Below are positions 1 through 6,744 of a stretch of 9,381 nucleotides of DNA, one piece after another. Both the position numbers and the translations under genes were made by a program. Position 1 is the stretch's first letter. Every line of letters begins with the position of its first letter. The notes under the pieces were generated by a model. It had not been told where the DNA came from and did not search any database. It saw only the letters and a program-made list of their open reading frames with translations. Origin of the DNA: Spirochaetales bacterium (GTDB lineage Bacteria > Spirochaetota > Spirochaetia > DSM-27196 > SLST01). The stretch covers positions 1 to 9,381 of the forward strand of contig SLST01000216.1 of assembly GCA_007130265.1 (NCBI GenBank), written 5' to 3'.

Positions 1-179
1 CGATCATGCTTCTGCTCTTCGGACCGGTGGGCAGGCTCGTCACCATTCCGCCGTCGGTCGTCGGCGCCCTGTCGCTGACCTTCGGAGAGCTCATCGAGAC
101 GCTCTTCGTCATCCGCGCGGCGGTGCGGGAGGACGGTGCGCGTCGAAGGGGTGACGACGGCGTACGCCAGACCGTCTGA
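1..179 (+). CDS. C-terminal fragment of an unidentified, probably membrane protein
   Basis: An open frame enters from the left edge (first complete codon at base 3) and ends with TGA at 177-179, giving 58 visible residues. The first part is hydrophobic (IMLLLFGPVGRL, then IPPSVVGALSLTFGELIETLFVIRA with few charges). The tail is short and strongly charged (VREDGARRRGDDGVRQTV). A hydrophobic stretch followed by a basic tail suggests the last membrane segment and cytoplasmic end of an integral membrane protein such as a transporter or permease. The codons have GC-rich third positions like the following genes, which supports real coding. I do not recognise the family. The next gene starts 81 bases downstream behind its own promoter-like sequence, so it need not be co-transcribed. 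Confidence 0.6.
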   Translation, partial: IMLLLFGPVGRLVTIPPSVVGALSLTFGELIETLFVIRAAVREDGARRRGDDGVRQTV

Positions 180-224
180 TGGTACGGTCAGCCATGCCTC
201 GCTCCCGACCCGACAGGCGCAGGC

Positions 225-254
225 CTGACATTTGCAGCGCTTCCGCGGTAGATT
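225..254 (+). promoter_or_regulatory. Sigma70-like promoter directly abutting the GTG start at 261
   Basis: CTGACA (225-230, 5 of 6 to TTGACA) is separated by 18 bases from TAGATT (249-254, 4 of 6 to TATAAT). A transcript starting about 7 bases after the -10 box would begin at or next to G261, the first base of the GTG start codon. No Shine-Dalgarno sequence is visible in the bases before that codon (GCGGTAGATTCAGATT). The arrangement therefore suggests a leaderless mRNA for the 261-1634 gene. Both boxes are visible in the sequence; the start point is inferred. Confidence 0.45.
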
Positions 255-260
255 CAGATT

Positions 261-1634
261 GTGCCTGTACAACGGAGCGGCAGATCGTCGGCCACAGTGG
301 CCATACTCGTGCTGGTTGCGGTGAGCGCCCGCGTGCCTTTGGACGCTGAGGAGCAGACAGGCGTCTCTGATGAGGTCCGCGCGACGCTACGCGCGAGTCA
401 GCAGGCGGCTGTTGAATGGCTCGTCGAACAGCTGGTTCCCAACGACGCAGTGCCGAATCCGCACCCGACGCGCCGCAATCTCATTGTCAGCTATCGTATT
501 CCGCCCGACGACCCGGTCTACCCGTATCTCTACGGCCGTTCCTTCGTCTACGACGGAGCCGTGGCCGCGATTGCCCTCACGATGAGCGGGCGACACCACG
601 ATGCACAACGAGTACTCTTTGCGCTCGCGCGACAGGTGCGCGAGGATGGGAGCGTCTGGTTCGGGCTCAATACGCAAAACGCATGGCCGACGGAGGCCGA
701 CAGCGACGGTGCGGTTGTTCGCTCCGGCGCCTCGGCGTGGGTGGGGTACGCGGCGACGTTCTACCTGCGTGCGAGACTCGCCGCCGATCCGGATTTCGAG
801 GCCGATGGGCACGCGGCCCGCCGTATTCGGTCGCTCGCAGTGGTCATCGCCGATCATCTCCTGGGGCTCCAGGTCAGCGATTCCGCCGATCGGCGCCATG
901 GGCTCGTCACCGGAGGCTCCGGCACCTACAGCTACTCGGTCGACGATTCGGGCGAGGTCGTCGCAGCCTTCGATCGGTCGCCGGTAGGATGGTCCAGCAC
1001 CGAGCACAATATCGACGCGTTTTTTCTCTTCCGCGATCTCGCGGCGCTGACCGGCGATGACCGGTACTCGCGCGCGGCCGACCTTGTTCGCACGGGGCTG
1101 CTCGCGCTGTGGAGCGAAGCCGACGGTCAACTCTACCAGGGAGTGAAAGTGGACGGGCGCGTCGACACGGTGCTGCCGCTCGATACCGCCTCGTGGGGCT
1201 CGCTGTTCCTCGGTTCGGCGGGTGAACGGATGCTCAGCGATCGGGCGATAGAGAGCGCGAAGAGTCGGTTCCGACTCGGCGACGTGAACCACTATCGCCC
1301 GTATGCCGACGAACCCGTCTATGAGTCGGCTGCCGTCTCGAACGTGGTTTTCGGCGACCCGCAGACGCGATGGAACGACATAGACATCGCCTGGATCGAA
1401 GGAAGCCAGGGAGTAGCGTCGGCGCTTGTGCAGGCAGGGCTTCACCGCGAGGCGGCCGACACGATGCTCGCGGCGCTCGACTACGAGGTCGACGGGGGCT
1501 TTCGCTACGCGAGCATCGAAGTACCGGAGCTGTTCAGCAGCTTCCCGAGCGTCGCGTCGACGGCCTGGTTCGTCATCGCCACCGAGCTCCTGTTCGACGA
1601 CTTCGACCGCGGGCTGTTCTGGGGAGCCCGATGA
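261..1634 (+). CDS. Secreted alpha-helical-barrel (six-hairpin glycosidase-like) protein
   Basis: This 457-residue protein starts at GTG. The N-terminus looks like a signal peptide: R5 and R8, then a hydrophobic core AILVLVAVSA (14-23), with likely cleavage between about residues 23 and 29. The mature part has repeated paired helices separated by glycine/aromatic loops: YDGAVAAIALTMSG (97-110), GASAWVGYAATFYLR (156-170), STEHNIDAFFLFRDLAALTG (246-265), LDTASWGSLFL (307-317), DIAWIEGSQGVASALVQAG (375-393) and SVASTAWFVIATELL (430-444). This is the pattern of an (alpha/alpha)6 or six-hairpin barrel, as in several glycoside hydrolase and polysaccharide lyase families. Candidate catalytic acids are D98, E248, D308, D374/D376 and E380; I cannot assign which act, nor the family or substrate. 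The gene overlaps the downstream deacetylase gene by four bases (ATGA), so the two products probably work on the same glycan outside the cytoplasm. The family-level function is inference; the secretion signal and helical periodicity are seen. There is no Shine-Dalgarno sequence before the start. Confidence 0.75.
   Translation: MPVQRSGRSSATVAILVLVAVSARVPLDAEEQTGVSDEVRATLRASQQAAVEWLVEQLVPNDAVPNPHPTRRNLIVSYRIPPDDPVYPYLYGRSFVYDGAVAAIALTMSGRHHDAQRVLFALARQVREDGSVWFGLNTQNAWPTEADSDGAVVRSGASAWVGYAATFYLRARLAADPDFEADGHAARRIRSLAVVIADHLLGLQVSDSADRRHGLVTGGSGTYSYSVDDSGEVVAAFDRSPVGWSSTEHNIDAFFLFRDLAALTGDDRYSRAADLVRTGLLALWSEADGQLYQGVKVDGRVDTVLPLDTASWGSLFLGSAGERMLSDRAIESAKSRFRLGDVNHYRPYADEPVYESAAVSNVVFGDPQTRWNDIDIAWIEGSQGVASALVQAGLHREAADTMLAALDYEVDGGFRYASIEVPELFSSFPSVASTAWFVIATELLFDDFDRGLFWGAR
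1621..1634 (+). promoter_or_regulatory. RBS and ATGA stop/start overlap (translational coupling)
   Basis: GGGGAG at 1621-1626 lies four bases before ATG 1631-1633, and that ATG shares bases with the TGA stop of the upstream gene (1632-1634). This fixes the start of the deacetylase gene at 1631, although the frame is open back to 1370. It also implies that ribosomes finishing the first gene re-initiate on the second. Confidence 0.75.
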
Positions 1635-3415
1635 AGTCGACGCTTGTGCTCATGATTCTCGTGGCGTCGGTGAGTCCGCTCCGGCCTGCGGAAATCGAAC
1701 ACCGGCTCGGACTCGTTCGCTCGTTCGTCCCCGACGCCACCCTGTCCTTTGTGCACGACCGTGCGCTCGAACGAATTGCGAGTGGGATTGGGCTTCCGTA
1801 TGCCTTTGTTGAGGACCCGAATGCGCTCGACCGCTTCGCGGTCGTTGTCCTTTCGGAGGGCCCGGGAAACGCCGATCTCGATCCCGTATGGCGGGAAGCG
1901 CTGTACGCCTACGTCGAGAGCGGCGGCGTGCTCGTCGCACCGGCGATCGTGGGGTCCGACCTCTACCCGCTCTTCGGCATCACTGCCGTGAGTTCGCGCC
2001 GCGACCGCACTCGCCTCACCTTCGACGGCGACGACCCGGCCCTTGCCTACATAGATCGACCGCGCGAGCGGACGATTTCGCTCGGTAACGGCACGCCTGC
2101 CGTCTACGAAGAGGTTATCTGGTCGCATGGCGCAGGCATCGACCCGTTCGCGACGCCACTTGGCCATTTCCCGGACGAGACGATCGGCTTCTCGGTGAAC
2201 TATTACGGGTCAGGTATCGCGTACTACCTGGGACTGTCATTCGTGGAGACCGTCCTGCTCCCGCAGACCGGCGGTGACTACGAGGCGCAGCGCGACTTCG
2301 TAAACGCGTTCGAACCGTCGGCGGATGTCATCATGCTGCTCGTGAAGGCGATCTACGAGGCGTACGCCGATCTGCCGGTCTACATAGGGATCGTGCCGAA
2401 AGGCCGACGGACCGCGCTGATCCTGACGCACGATGTCGACGCGCAGGATTCGTTCGTCGACTCGTTGAAGTTCGCACGCCTCGCGCAGGAGTTCGAGACG
2501 ACGAGTACGTTCTTCGTGACCACGAAGTACTTCCTCGACCATGCCGACATTGCCTACTACTCGGTTCCCGGCAATCTCGAAGCGACTCGCGAGCTCGCGC
2601 GCATGGGCTTCGACATCGGGTCGCACACGGTGACGCACTCGTACGACTTTGGGAGCGCGTCGAGGGGTTGCCCAGGCGTTACCTTCGAAACCTACCGTCC
2701 TACCGAAAACATCACGATTAACGGCGAGGTACGCGTCAGCAAGGAGTTGCTCGACCGCGACCTCACGGGCCAGGAAACGGTTACCTTCCGGTCCGGCTAC
2801 CTTGCCTTCCCGCGTGAGCTCATTGGCGTGCTCGAGGACGCCGGGTACCGTTACGATTCGTCGTTTTCGGCCAACGATGTCCTGACTACCTTCCCGTATT
2901 TCGCGCTTCGCGAACGCCGCGTCGACGCCGACGTCTCTTCGATCGTCGAGATACCGGTCACCTTCGACGATGCGCTCGGCTTCGTCTCCCCGCATCGCGT
3001 CGACGAGGCGGTCGCCGTATGGACCGACGTCATGCTCGCACACGCGGATAACGAGACGATCAGCGTCCTGCTCATTCATCCCTCGGACTCACGAGAGCAC
3101 GACTACAAGCTGCGCGCTCAGCGGGCGGTGATGCAGAACGCGAGAGACCTCGGCGCGTGGATCGGCAATCTCACCGAGTACGGCGAGTTCTGGCGCGCCC
3201 GGAGTCGGTTGCGCATTGTTCGGGTCGAACGCGAGACGGGAACGGTACGACTGCGGATGAACGTTGCATCTGCTGAGGTGCATCCATGGACGACGATCGT
3301 GGTGCGCGACCCCGGGAAGACCGTCGTCTTCGAACTCGTCGCAGCCGACGGCGCTGTGCTCGAGTACTCTGCGGTGAAACGCGACGGGAAGGTGTTTCTG
3401 AGCGATCTGCGCTGA
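1631..3415 (+). CDS. Secreted polysaccharide deacetylase (NodB/CE4-like) with N-terminal amidotransferase-like domain
   Basis: The product has 594 residues. The N-terminus MKSTLVLMILVASVSPLRPA is a signal peptide with probable cleavage after A20. Residues about 25-225 look like a Rossmann-type class I glutamine-amidotransferase/ThuA-like domain (FAVVVLSEGPG, then a helix and ESGGVLVAPAIVG); the residues expected of an active amidotransferase are not evident. The NodB deacetylase domain spans about 260-500. Motif 1 is LTHDVD (H267, D268, D270; catalytic base and metal aspartate). Motif 2 is GSHTVTH (H332, H336; metal histidines). Motif 3 is FRSGY (R387). Motif 4 is YDSSFS, and motif 5 is LLIHPSD (H483). 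Motifs 2 and 3 are separated by about 50 residues containing an insert with CPG and NITING. A beta-rich tail covers about 522-594. CE4 enzymes remove N- or O-acetyl groups from glycans such as chitin oligomers, peptidoglycan or exopolysaccharide; the substrate here is unknown. Coupling to a helical-barrel protein resembles hydrolase/deacetylase pairing in exopolysaccharide maturation (for example PelA, which combines such activities). The deacetylase call is firm; the role is inference. Confidence 0.85.
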   Translation: MKSTLVLMILVASVSPLRPAEIEHRLGLVRSFVPDATLSFVHDRALERIASGIGLPYAFVEDPNALDRFAVVVLSEGPGNADLDPVWREALYAYVESGGVLVAPAIVGSDLYPLFGITAVSSRRDRTRLTFDGDDPALAYIDRPRERTISLGNGTPAVYEEVIWSHGAGIDPFATPLGHFPDETIGFSVNYYGSGIAYYLGLSFVETVLLPQTGGDYEAQRDFVNAFEPSADVIMLLVKAIYEAYADLPVYIGIVPKGRRTALILTHDVDAQDSFVDSLKFARLAQEFETTSTFFVTTKYFLDHADIAYYSVPGNLEATRELARMGFDIGSHTVTHSYDFGSASRGCPGVTFETYRPTENITINGEVRVSKELLDRDLTGQETVTFRSGYLAFPRELIGVLEDAGYRYDSSFSANDVLTTFPYFALRERRVDADVSSIVEIPVTFDDALGFVSPHRVDEAVAVWTDVMLAHADNETISVLLIHPSDSREHDYKLRAQRAVMQNARDLGAWIGNLTEYGEFWRARSRLRIVRVERETGTVRLRMNVASAEVHPWTTIVVRDPGKTVVFELVAADGAVLEYSAVKRDGKVFLSDLR

Positions 3416-3464
3416 GGCGGAGACACCGGACGTCGCTTCCTTCATCACGCTCGATCGCCATCCG

Positions 3465-3492
3465 CTCGGCGCCGCCCGAGAAAGACGCCGAG
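3465..3492. terminator. Possible hairpin between convergent genes
   Basis: The 109-base gap between the converging deacetylase and sulfatase genes contains CTCGGCG (3465-3471) and CGCCGAG (3486-3492), a 7-bp inverted repeat with a 14-base loop. A competing hairpin is CTCGG 3465-3469 with CCGAG 3476-3480. Neither strand has a clear T-tract after it, so a bidirectional intrinsic terminator is only a possibility. Nothing else is visible in the gap. Confidence 0.25.
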
Positions 3493-3524
3493 AGCCTGAC
3501 GAGGTACTCGCCTCCGGCACACGA

Positions 3525-5069
3525 CTACAGGTAGTTGAGGGTGTTGTCCTCCCGGAACCGTGGCTGCACGCGGTTGGGCGCGCGGCCGTCCGGGCAGGGA
3601 GGATAGTGCTTCGCCCCCTTGAGGTCACGGCCCGTCGTACCGTCGGCGCGCAGGGCGGGTTGAGTCGTCACGACGCGCGTGGTGGTAATCAGCCAGTCGG
3701 TAAGCCGGCGCAGGCCTTCGTTGACGACGTCGCGGTGGGTCGTGTCGTGGTAGAGATTGTGCCGTTCGTCAGGGTCCGCCTCGATGTCGTAGAGCTCTCC
3801 CCACGGTTCAGCGAACATCTCCCAGGGGTAGTGCACCATCCGCCAGCGATCCCACCTGATCGACTTGCTCCACGCGTTCTCCGTGACCGCGCACGAGCGC
3901 ACCGACGTCGCGGCGCCTGAGAGCAGTGCGCGGATGTCGAGCCCGTCGACATACTCCATGGCCGGAAGCTCGCAAAGCGCGGGGAGCGTCGCCGCCATGT
4001 CGACCGCCTCCACGAGCGCGTCGGTCTCACGCCCTCCGGCCTGGCCCGGCACCCGCCAGATCATGGGCACGCGGCACACGGCGTCCGAGCAGATCCCCGG
4101 CGCTTTCTCCTCGATCCCGTGGATGCCGTGGTAGCAGCCGTGGTCCGACGAGTAGATCACGATCGTATCGTCGGCAAGCCCCGTCTCGTCGAGAAAGGCG
4201 AGCAGTCGCCCGAACACGTCGTCGATCTGCGTGACGCAGGCGAGCGTCCCGCGCCAAGCCCGGCGCGCGCCGGCCTCGCTCCCCTCCCCCTCAGGCCCGT
4301 AGTCCCAAACCCGCTCCTGAAACCGTTTCCAGGCTTCCCGGAAATGGGGAGGACGGCCCGAAGGGTCGAGGTGAGCCGTGGGCGGCAGCTCGAGGTCCTC
4401 GGGGTAGAGGTCCCAGAACCGCGAGTTCGGCAGCAGCGGATGGTGCGGCTTCTGGAAGGCAACCTGGATGAAGAAGGGCGCGTCGTTCCGGTCCTTGCAC
4501 TCTTGCATGAGCTCCATCGCCCGGTCCGCGCACCACCGTTCCTGCGTGTGCTCGTAGGGCAGCTTCGACGGCATCGCATCGTGGGAGATCGTCCCCGGTC
4601 CGTACTCCTCGGCATTGTGCCAGCTGTCCTCGTAGCGACGCAGACCCCGCTCCTCGAGGTAGGAGAGAAAGGCCGACTCGCCGGTCACCCCGTCGGCCGA
4701 CTCGTACGAGTCGGCAAAGACGTCAACGTCGTCGGCGACCCAGTTGCGCGGGGAGTCGGGCAGATGCAGCTTCCCGTATCCGGCGGTCCGGTACCCGTGC
4801 GAGCGGAAATGCCGGAAGAGGTTGTCGAGCCCCGGGTTCGTGGGGCCGGACAGCCCGTAGTACCCGTGGTTGTGGCAGTACTGCCCGGAGAGAATACTCA
4901 CGCGGCTCGGCGTGCAGATGGTGTTCTGCGTAAAGGCGTTGGTGAACCGCACGCCTTCCGAAGCGAAGCGATCGAAGTTGGGGGTCTTCACCTGCGGGTG
5001 TCCGGCGCACCCGAGAAGCGATGCGTGGTGCTGGTCGGCGAGAACCATGAGGACGTTCTTTCGGGACAT
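3525..5069 (-). CDS. Cys-type sulfatase, no signal peptide
   Basis: This 514-residue alkaline-phosphatase-superfamily enzyme has the full type I sulfatase signature. The formylglycine motif is CTPSR at C52-R56, continuing SILSGQY. The N-terminal metal site is VLADQHH (D12), and KTPNFDRFASEGVRFTNAF is typical of the family. GYGKLHL (K100, H102) and QKPHHP (K207, H209) correspond to the usual substrate/sulfate-binding lysines and histidines, and YSSDHG (D309, H310) to the second metal pair. C52 must be oxidised to formylglycine by an FGE-type or anSME-type maturase, which is not in this window. The enzyme hydrolyses a sulfate ester, probably on a sugar. The N-terminus MSRKNVLMVLADQ is the first beta strand of the fold, not a signal peptide, so the enzyme probably acts in the cytoplasm. 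It follows the isomerase gene by seven bases, with the RBS overlapping that gene's stop codon. The AFQKPHHP segment resembles uronate/iduronate-sulfatase-like relatives, but substrate cannot be read from this. Confidence 0.93.
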   Translation of the reverse strand: MSRKNVLMVLADQHHASLLGCAGHPQVKTPNFDRFASEGVRFTNAFTQNTICTPSRVSILSGQYCHNHGYYGLSGPTNPGLDNLFRHFRSHGYRTAGYGKLHLPDSPRNWVADDVDVFADSYESADGVTGESAFLSYLEERGLRRYEDSWHNAEEYGPGTISHDAMPSKLPYEHTQERWCADRAMELMQECKDRNDAPFFIQVAFQKPHHPLLPNSRFWDLYPEDLELPPTAHLDPSGRPPHFREAWKRFQERVWDYGPEGEGSEAGARRAWRGTLACVTQIDDVFGRLLAFLDETGLADDTIVIYSSDHGCYHGIHGIEEKAPGICSDAVCRVPMIWRVPGQAGGRETDALVEAVDMAATLPALCELPAMEYVDGLDIRALLSGAATSVRSCAVTENAWSKSIRWDRWRMVHYPWEMFAEPWGELYDIEADPDERHNLYHDTTHRDVVNEGLRRLTDWLITTTRVVTTQPALRADGTTGRDLKGAKHYPPCPDGRAPNRVQPRFREDNTLNYL

Positions 5070-5080
5070 GGGAGCTCCTA
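5070..5080 (-). promoter_or_regulatory. RBS of the sulfatase gene overlapping the isomerase stop
   Basis: Read on the - strand, the sequence is TAGGAGCTCCCATG. The isomerase stop TAG (5080-5078) runs into the Shine-Dalgarno AGGAG (5079-5075), followed by five bases and the ATG (5069-5067). This shows a single polycistronic unit with probable re-initiation. GGAGCTCC is an 8-bp perfect palindrome that includes the Shine-Dalgarno core. Confidence 0.75.
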
Positions 5081-6460
5081 TTCGATGCGGGTCATGCCGA
5101 GCATCTCTGCCACGGCGCTGAGGTGTTTCTTCGCGTGTCCTTCGACAACGATCGGGTGATGAGGCATCCCCGCGCGAACCATCCTGATGAAGAACTCAGG
5201 GACGTCGACCGAGTCGAACCGGGCGAGGGCGTTGGTTCCCAGGAGATGTCGCTCCGGTTCGGTCGTCTCACCCTCGATCGCGGTGAACAGGTACTCGCCC
5301 TGCGTGTGCCAGAACCGGAAAAGCGTCACCGGTATCCCGGCCCTGATGGTCGCGTTCACCACGGCAGGTTTTCGATTGTTGAAGTGCCGCCCTATCTGCG
5401 GCGCCCGTACGCTCCCTGCCGGCTCGCAGAGCTGGAAGGGCGCAGCGCCCGTGTGCCACAGGGTGATCTCGTGCGCGCCATGCTCGAGCCAGTCCGACAC
5501 GTAGCAGACGCCGCATCCGGCCTCGCGGGCCATCAGGCAGGCGAGCGCCCCGTCGACGTCACCCTCCACTGCGATCGCGTACCCTTCCGAAGCCAGCCGC
5601 GCAAGCGCCAGGTAGGGCCAGTGGGTGGCCGAGATCTCCGGCCAGTCGCGCAGCGCCATCGCCTGGAGGGGCTGCTCGTCCATGAGGGTCTTGACGGCGA
5701 GGTAGTACCTACTGTCGAGCAGGAGCGCGCTGTCGAGCTCGTCGGCGGGCATCTCGTCGGTGATCTCGAGTCCGAGCTCGCGCACGGCCTCCACGTCCGC
5801 TGCGGCGGCTTCGTCGGGAACGGCTTCCACCGAGTCGATGAACTCGTGCATCCCCACGTGCACGAGCTCCGCGCCTATCGTGGCGAGCGTCGCCGGGTCG
5901 GCGTGCATGTCGCTGAAACCCGGCGCGTGATAGCCGACGAGCCCGGCATAGACGCCGTCAAAGACGAAACACGCGTACGCCCGGTAGACCGCACTCTCGA
6001 GTTCGGCGATCGTGCCTGGATCCCGCGGCGATCCGTAGACGAAATCGAAGCGATGGCCGGCCTGCGCGAGGTTGGCCATGAATGTGTGCGCCCCGACGAG
6101 CGAGTTGGCGCTGATCATCTCGCCGGTCGGCTTCTCCGGCGTCGCCCAGAACACGACCGGAGCCCGGCTCATCCGTCCGAGGACCGGCGTCATCCGCCCG
6201 TCGCTCATCGTCGGCTGAATCGCCAGGTAGACGCGGCACCCGGCCGAATCGCACTCCTCCATCGCCCGCCGGAGCGTCGCCGCATCGACGATCTGCCGCC
6301 CGGGGAAGTAGACGTCGAGCGCCGAGCCAGAGAGGCTCTCACGCGCCTGCGCTTCAATGAGCGCCCCCCACTCCGGGTCGAACCCGGGACGCTTGCGCCT
6401 GAGGATGAGCACACCGACGCGGAACTCTGGCTTTGGTTGCGGAAACAGTTTGTGTGCCAT
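5078..6460 (-). CDS. L-fucose/L-arabinose isomerase-family protein
   Basis: This 460-residue protein has the layout of the FucI/AraA-fold ketol isomerases, specifically the shorter 'fucose isomerase-related' group. VGYHAPGFSDMHADPATL (175-192) matches the conserved mid-region glycine/Phe motif. The metal site is recognisable: E299 in AVEGD and D323 in YVSDW, then the sheet EITLWHTGAAPF (331-342), and a late histidine in GMPHHPIVVEGH (H434/H435). From memory, E. coli FucI binds Mn2+ through E337, D361 and H528; the E-to-D spacing of 24 residues is identical here. These enzymes interconvert an aldose and its ketose in the cytoplasm. E. coli FucI is about 590 residues, so this protein lacks part of the usual N-terminal region, as is normal in the short group. 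ATG 6460 is preferred to ATG 6466 because the GAGG Shine-Dalgarno is seven bases before the former and only one before the latter. The first gene of a two-gene operon with a sulfatase, it probably acts on a sugar released from, or carrying, a sulfate ester. The exact sugar (fucose, arabinose, rhamnose or other) is unknown. Confidence 0.82.
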   Translation of the reverse strand: MAHKLFPQPKPEFRVGVLILRRKRPGFDPEWGALIEAQARESLSGSALDVYFPGRQIVDAATLRRAMEECDSAGCRVYLAIQPTMSDGRMTPVLGRMSRAPVVFWATPEKPTGEMISANSLVGAHTFMANLAQAGHRFDFVYGSPRDPGTIAELESAVYRAYACFVFDGVYAGLVGYHAPGFSDMHADPATLATIGAELVHVGMHEFIDSVEAVPDEAAAADVEAVRELGLEITDEMPADELDSALLLDSRYYLAVKTLMDEQPLQAMALRDWPEISATHWPYLALARLASEGYAIAVEGDVDGALACLMAREAGCGVCYVSDWLEHGAHEITLWHTGAAPFQLCEPAGSVRAPQIGRHFNNRKPAVVNATIRAGIPVTLFRFWHTQGEYLFTAIEGETTEPERHLLGTNALARFDSVDVPEFFIRMVRAGMPHHPIVVEGHAKKHLSAVAEMLGMTRIE

Positions 6461-6467
6461 GCACATG

Positions 6468-6471
6468 CCTC
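6468..6471 (-). promoter_or_regulatory. Shine-Dalgarno deciding the isomerase start
   Basis: On the - strand, GAGG (6471-6468) is followed by CATGTGC and then the ATG at 6460-6458. Seven bases is a good spacing for this ATG. The upstream in-frame ATG (6466-6464) would be only one base from the GAGG, so the protein most likely begins MAHKLFPQ. Confidence 0.6.
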
Positions 6472-6539
6472 AAGCGCGGTCGCAGTGTGTCGTGCTTCGG
6501 GTCGCCTCCCGGATCCGACTCGCCAGTCGACCGGAATGT

Positions 6540-6568
6540 ACCATACCATCAGAATCACCAGCCTGCAA
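6540..6568 (-). promoter_or_regulatory. Promoter of the isomerase-sulfatase operon
   Basis: Read on the - strand, TTGCAG (6568-6563) is followed by 17 bases and then TATGGT (6545-6540), with TG at the extended -10 position (TGGTATGGT). The -35 box is a weak match (3 of 6); the -10 is 4 of 6 plus the TG extension. A start near 6533 would give a leader of about 70 bases before ATG 6460. The weak -35 lies inside one arm of the 9-bp inverted repeat, which is what would be expected of an activator-dependent promoter. Confidence 0.45.
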
Positions 6569-6577
6569 GCGGCCGCT
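6568..6577. promoter_or_regulatory. Perfect 10-bp palindrome AGCGGCCGCT
   Basis: This uninterrupted palindrome in the divergent intergenic region abuts the -35 box of the isomerase promoter and shares three bases with the left arm of the inverted repeat. It could be a second protein-binding site. GC-rich DNA yields such palindromes by chance fairly easily, so support is weak. Confidence 0.2.
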
Positions 6578-6607
6578 GATGAACGGAATCGAAGGAGATC
6601 GTTCGGT

Positions 6608-6617
6608 GGATCGATCC
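6608..6617. promoter_or_regulatory. Perfect 10-bp palindrome GGATCGATCC
   Basis: This palindrome lies between the arms of the 9-bp inverted repeat and at roughly the -35 distance upstream of the TACAAT box at 6630. A further short inverted repeat, GAACG (6581-6585) with CGTTC (6600-6604), lies just before it. It may be an operator, or chance. Confidence 0.2.
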
Positions 6618-6691
6618 CTGCGAACCTGCTACAATGGCTTGCAGGTAGACTGCTAGAAGTCGGCCTGATGGCCATGTGGGTATGTATGGCG

Positions 6692-6719
6692 TTTGCCGTG
6701 GAGACCAGAAACATATGAT
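6692..6719 (+). promoter_or_regulatory. Candidate promoter of the regulator gene
   Basis: TATGAT (6714-6719, 5 of 6 to TATAAT) is preceded at 16 bases by TTTGCC (6692-6697), or at 15 bases by TTGCCG (6693-6698, 4 of 6). Transcription would start near 6726 and leave a leader of about 35 bases before ATG 6762. An alternative -10 is TACAAT at 6630-6635, which has no good -35 box. I cannot decide between the two. Confidence 0.35.
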
Positions 6720-6744
6720 AACCAAGAGGCCCTCCAGCTTTCGC

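Larger units (their letters stand above)
6562..6645. repeat. 9-bp inverted repeat across the divergent promoter region (candidate operator pair)
   Basis: CCTGCAAGC at 6562-6570 and its exact reverse complement GCTTGCAGG at 6637-6645 are separated by 66 bases, with centres 75 bases apart (about seven helical turns). The left arm overlaps the -35 box of the isomerase promoter. The right arm begins one base after a TACAAT box (6630-6635) on the + strand. I noticed no other copy in the window. The position between an AraC-type regulator and its divergent operon suggests two binding sites for the regulator. The match is seen; the binding is inferred. Confidence 0.4.

Noticed and set aside
387..1445. 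Long - strand open frame (352 codons) inside the helical-barrel gene
   Set aside because: It is antisense to a protein with signal peptide and helical repeats. Its translation is compositionally odd and matches nothing, so it is a codon-bias shadow.
1370..1630. N-terminal extension of the deacetylase frame
   Set aside because: It overlaps the upstream gene, reads as Arg-rich nonsense, and would bury the signal peptide. ATG 1631 has its own RBS and a proper signal sequence.
3416..3524. Strong intrinsic terminator between the converging genes
   Set aside because: An inverted repeat exists, but no T-tract follows on either strand, so it is listed only as a weak candidate.
4119..5159. + strand open frame (346 codons) opposite the sulfatase
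   Set aside because: It is antisense to the sulfatase motifs, and its Arg/Val/Pro-rich product has no domain.
5123..6718. Long + strand open frame (531 codons) opposite the isomerase gene
   Set aside because: The opposite strand encodes a protein with intact isomerase motifs. The + frame is Arg/Val/Gly-rich with no recognisable domain, a usual shadow of GC-rich coding DNA.
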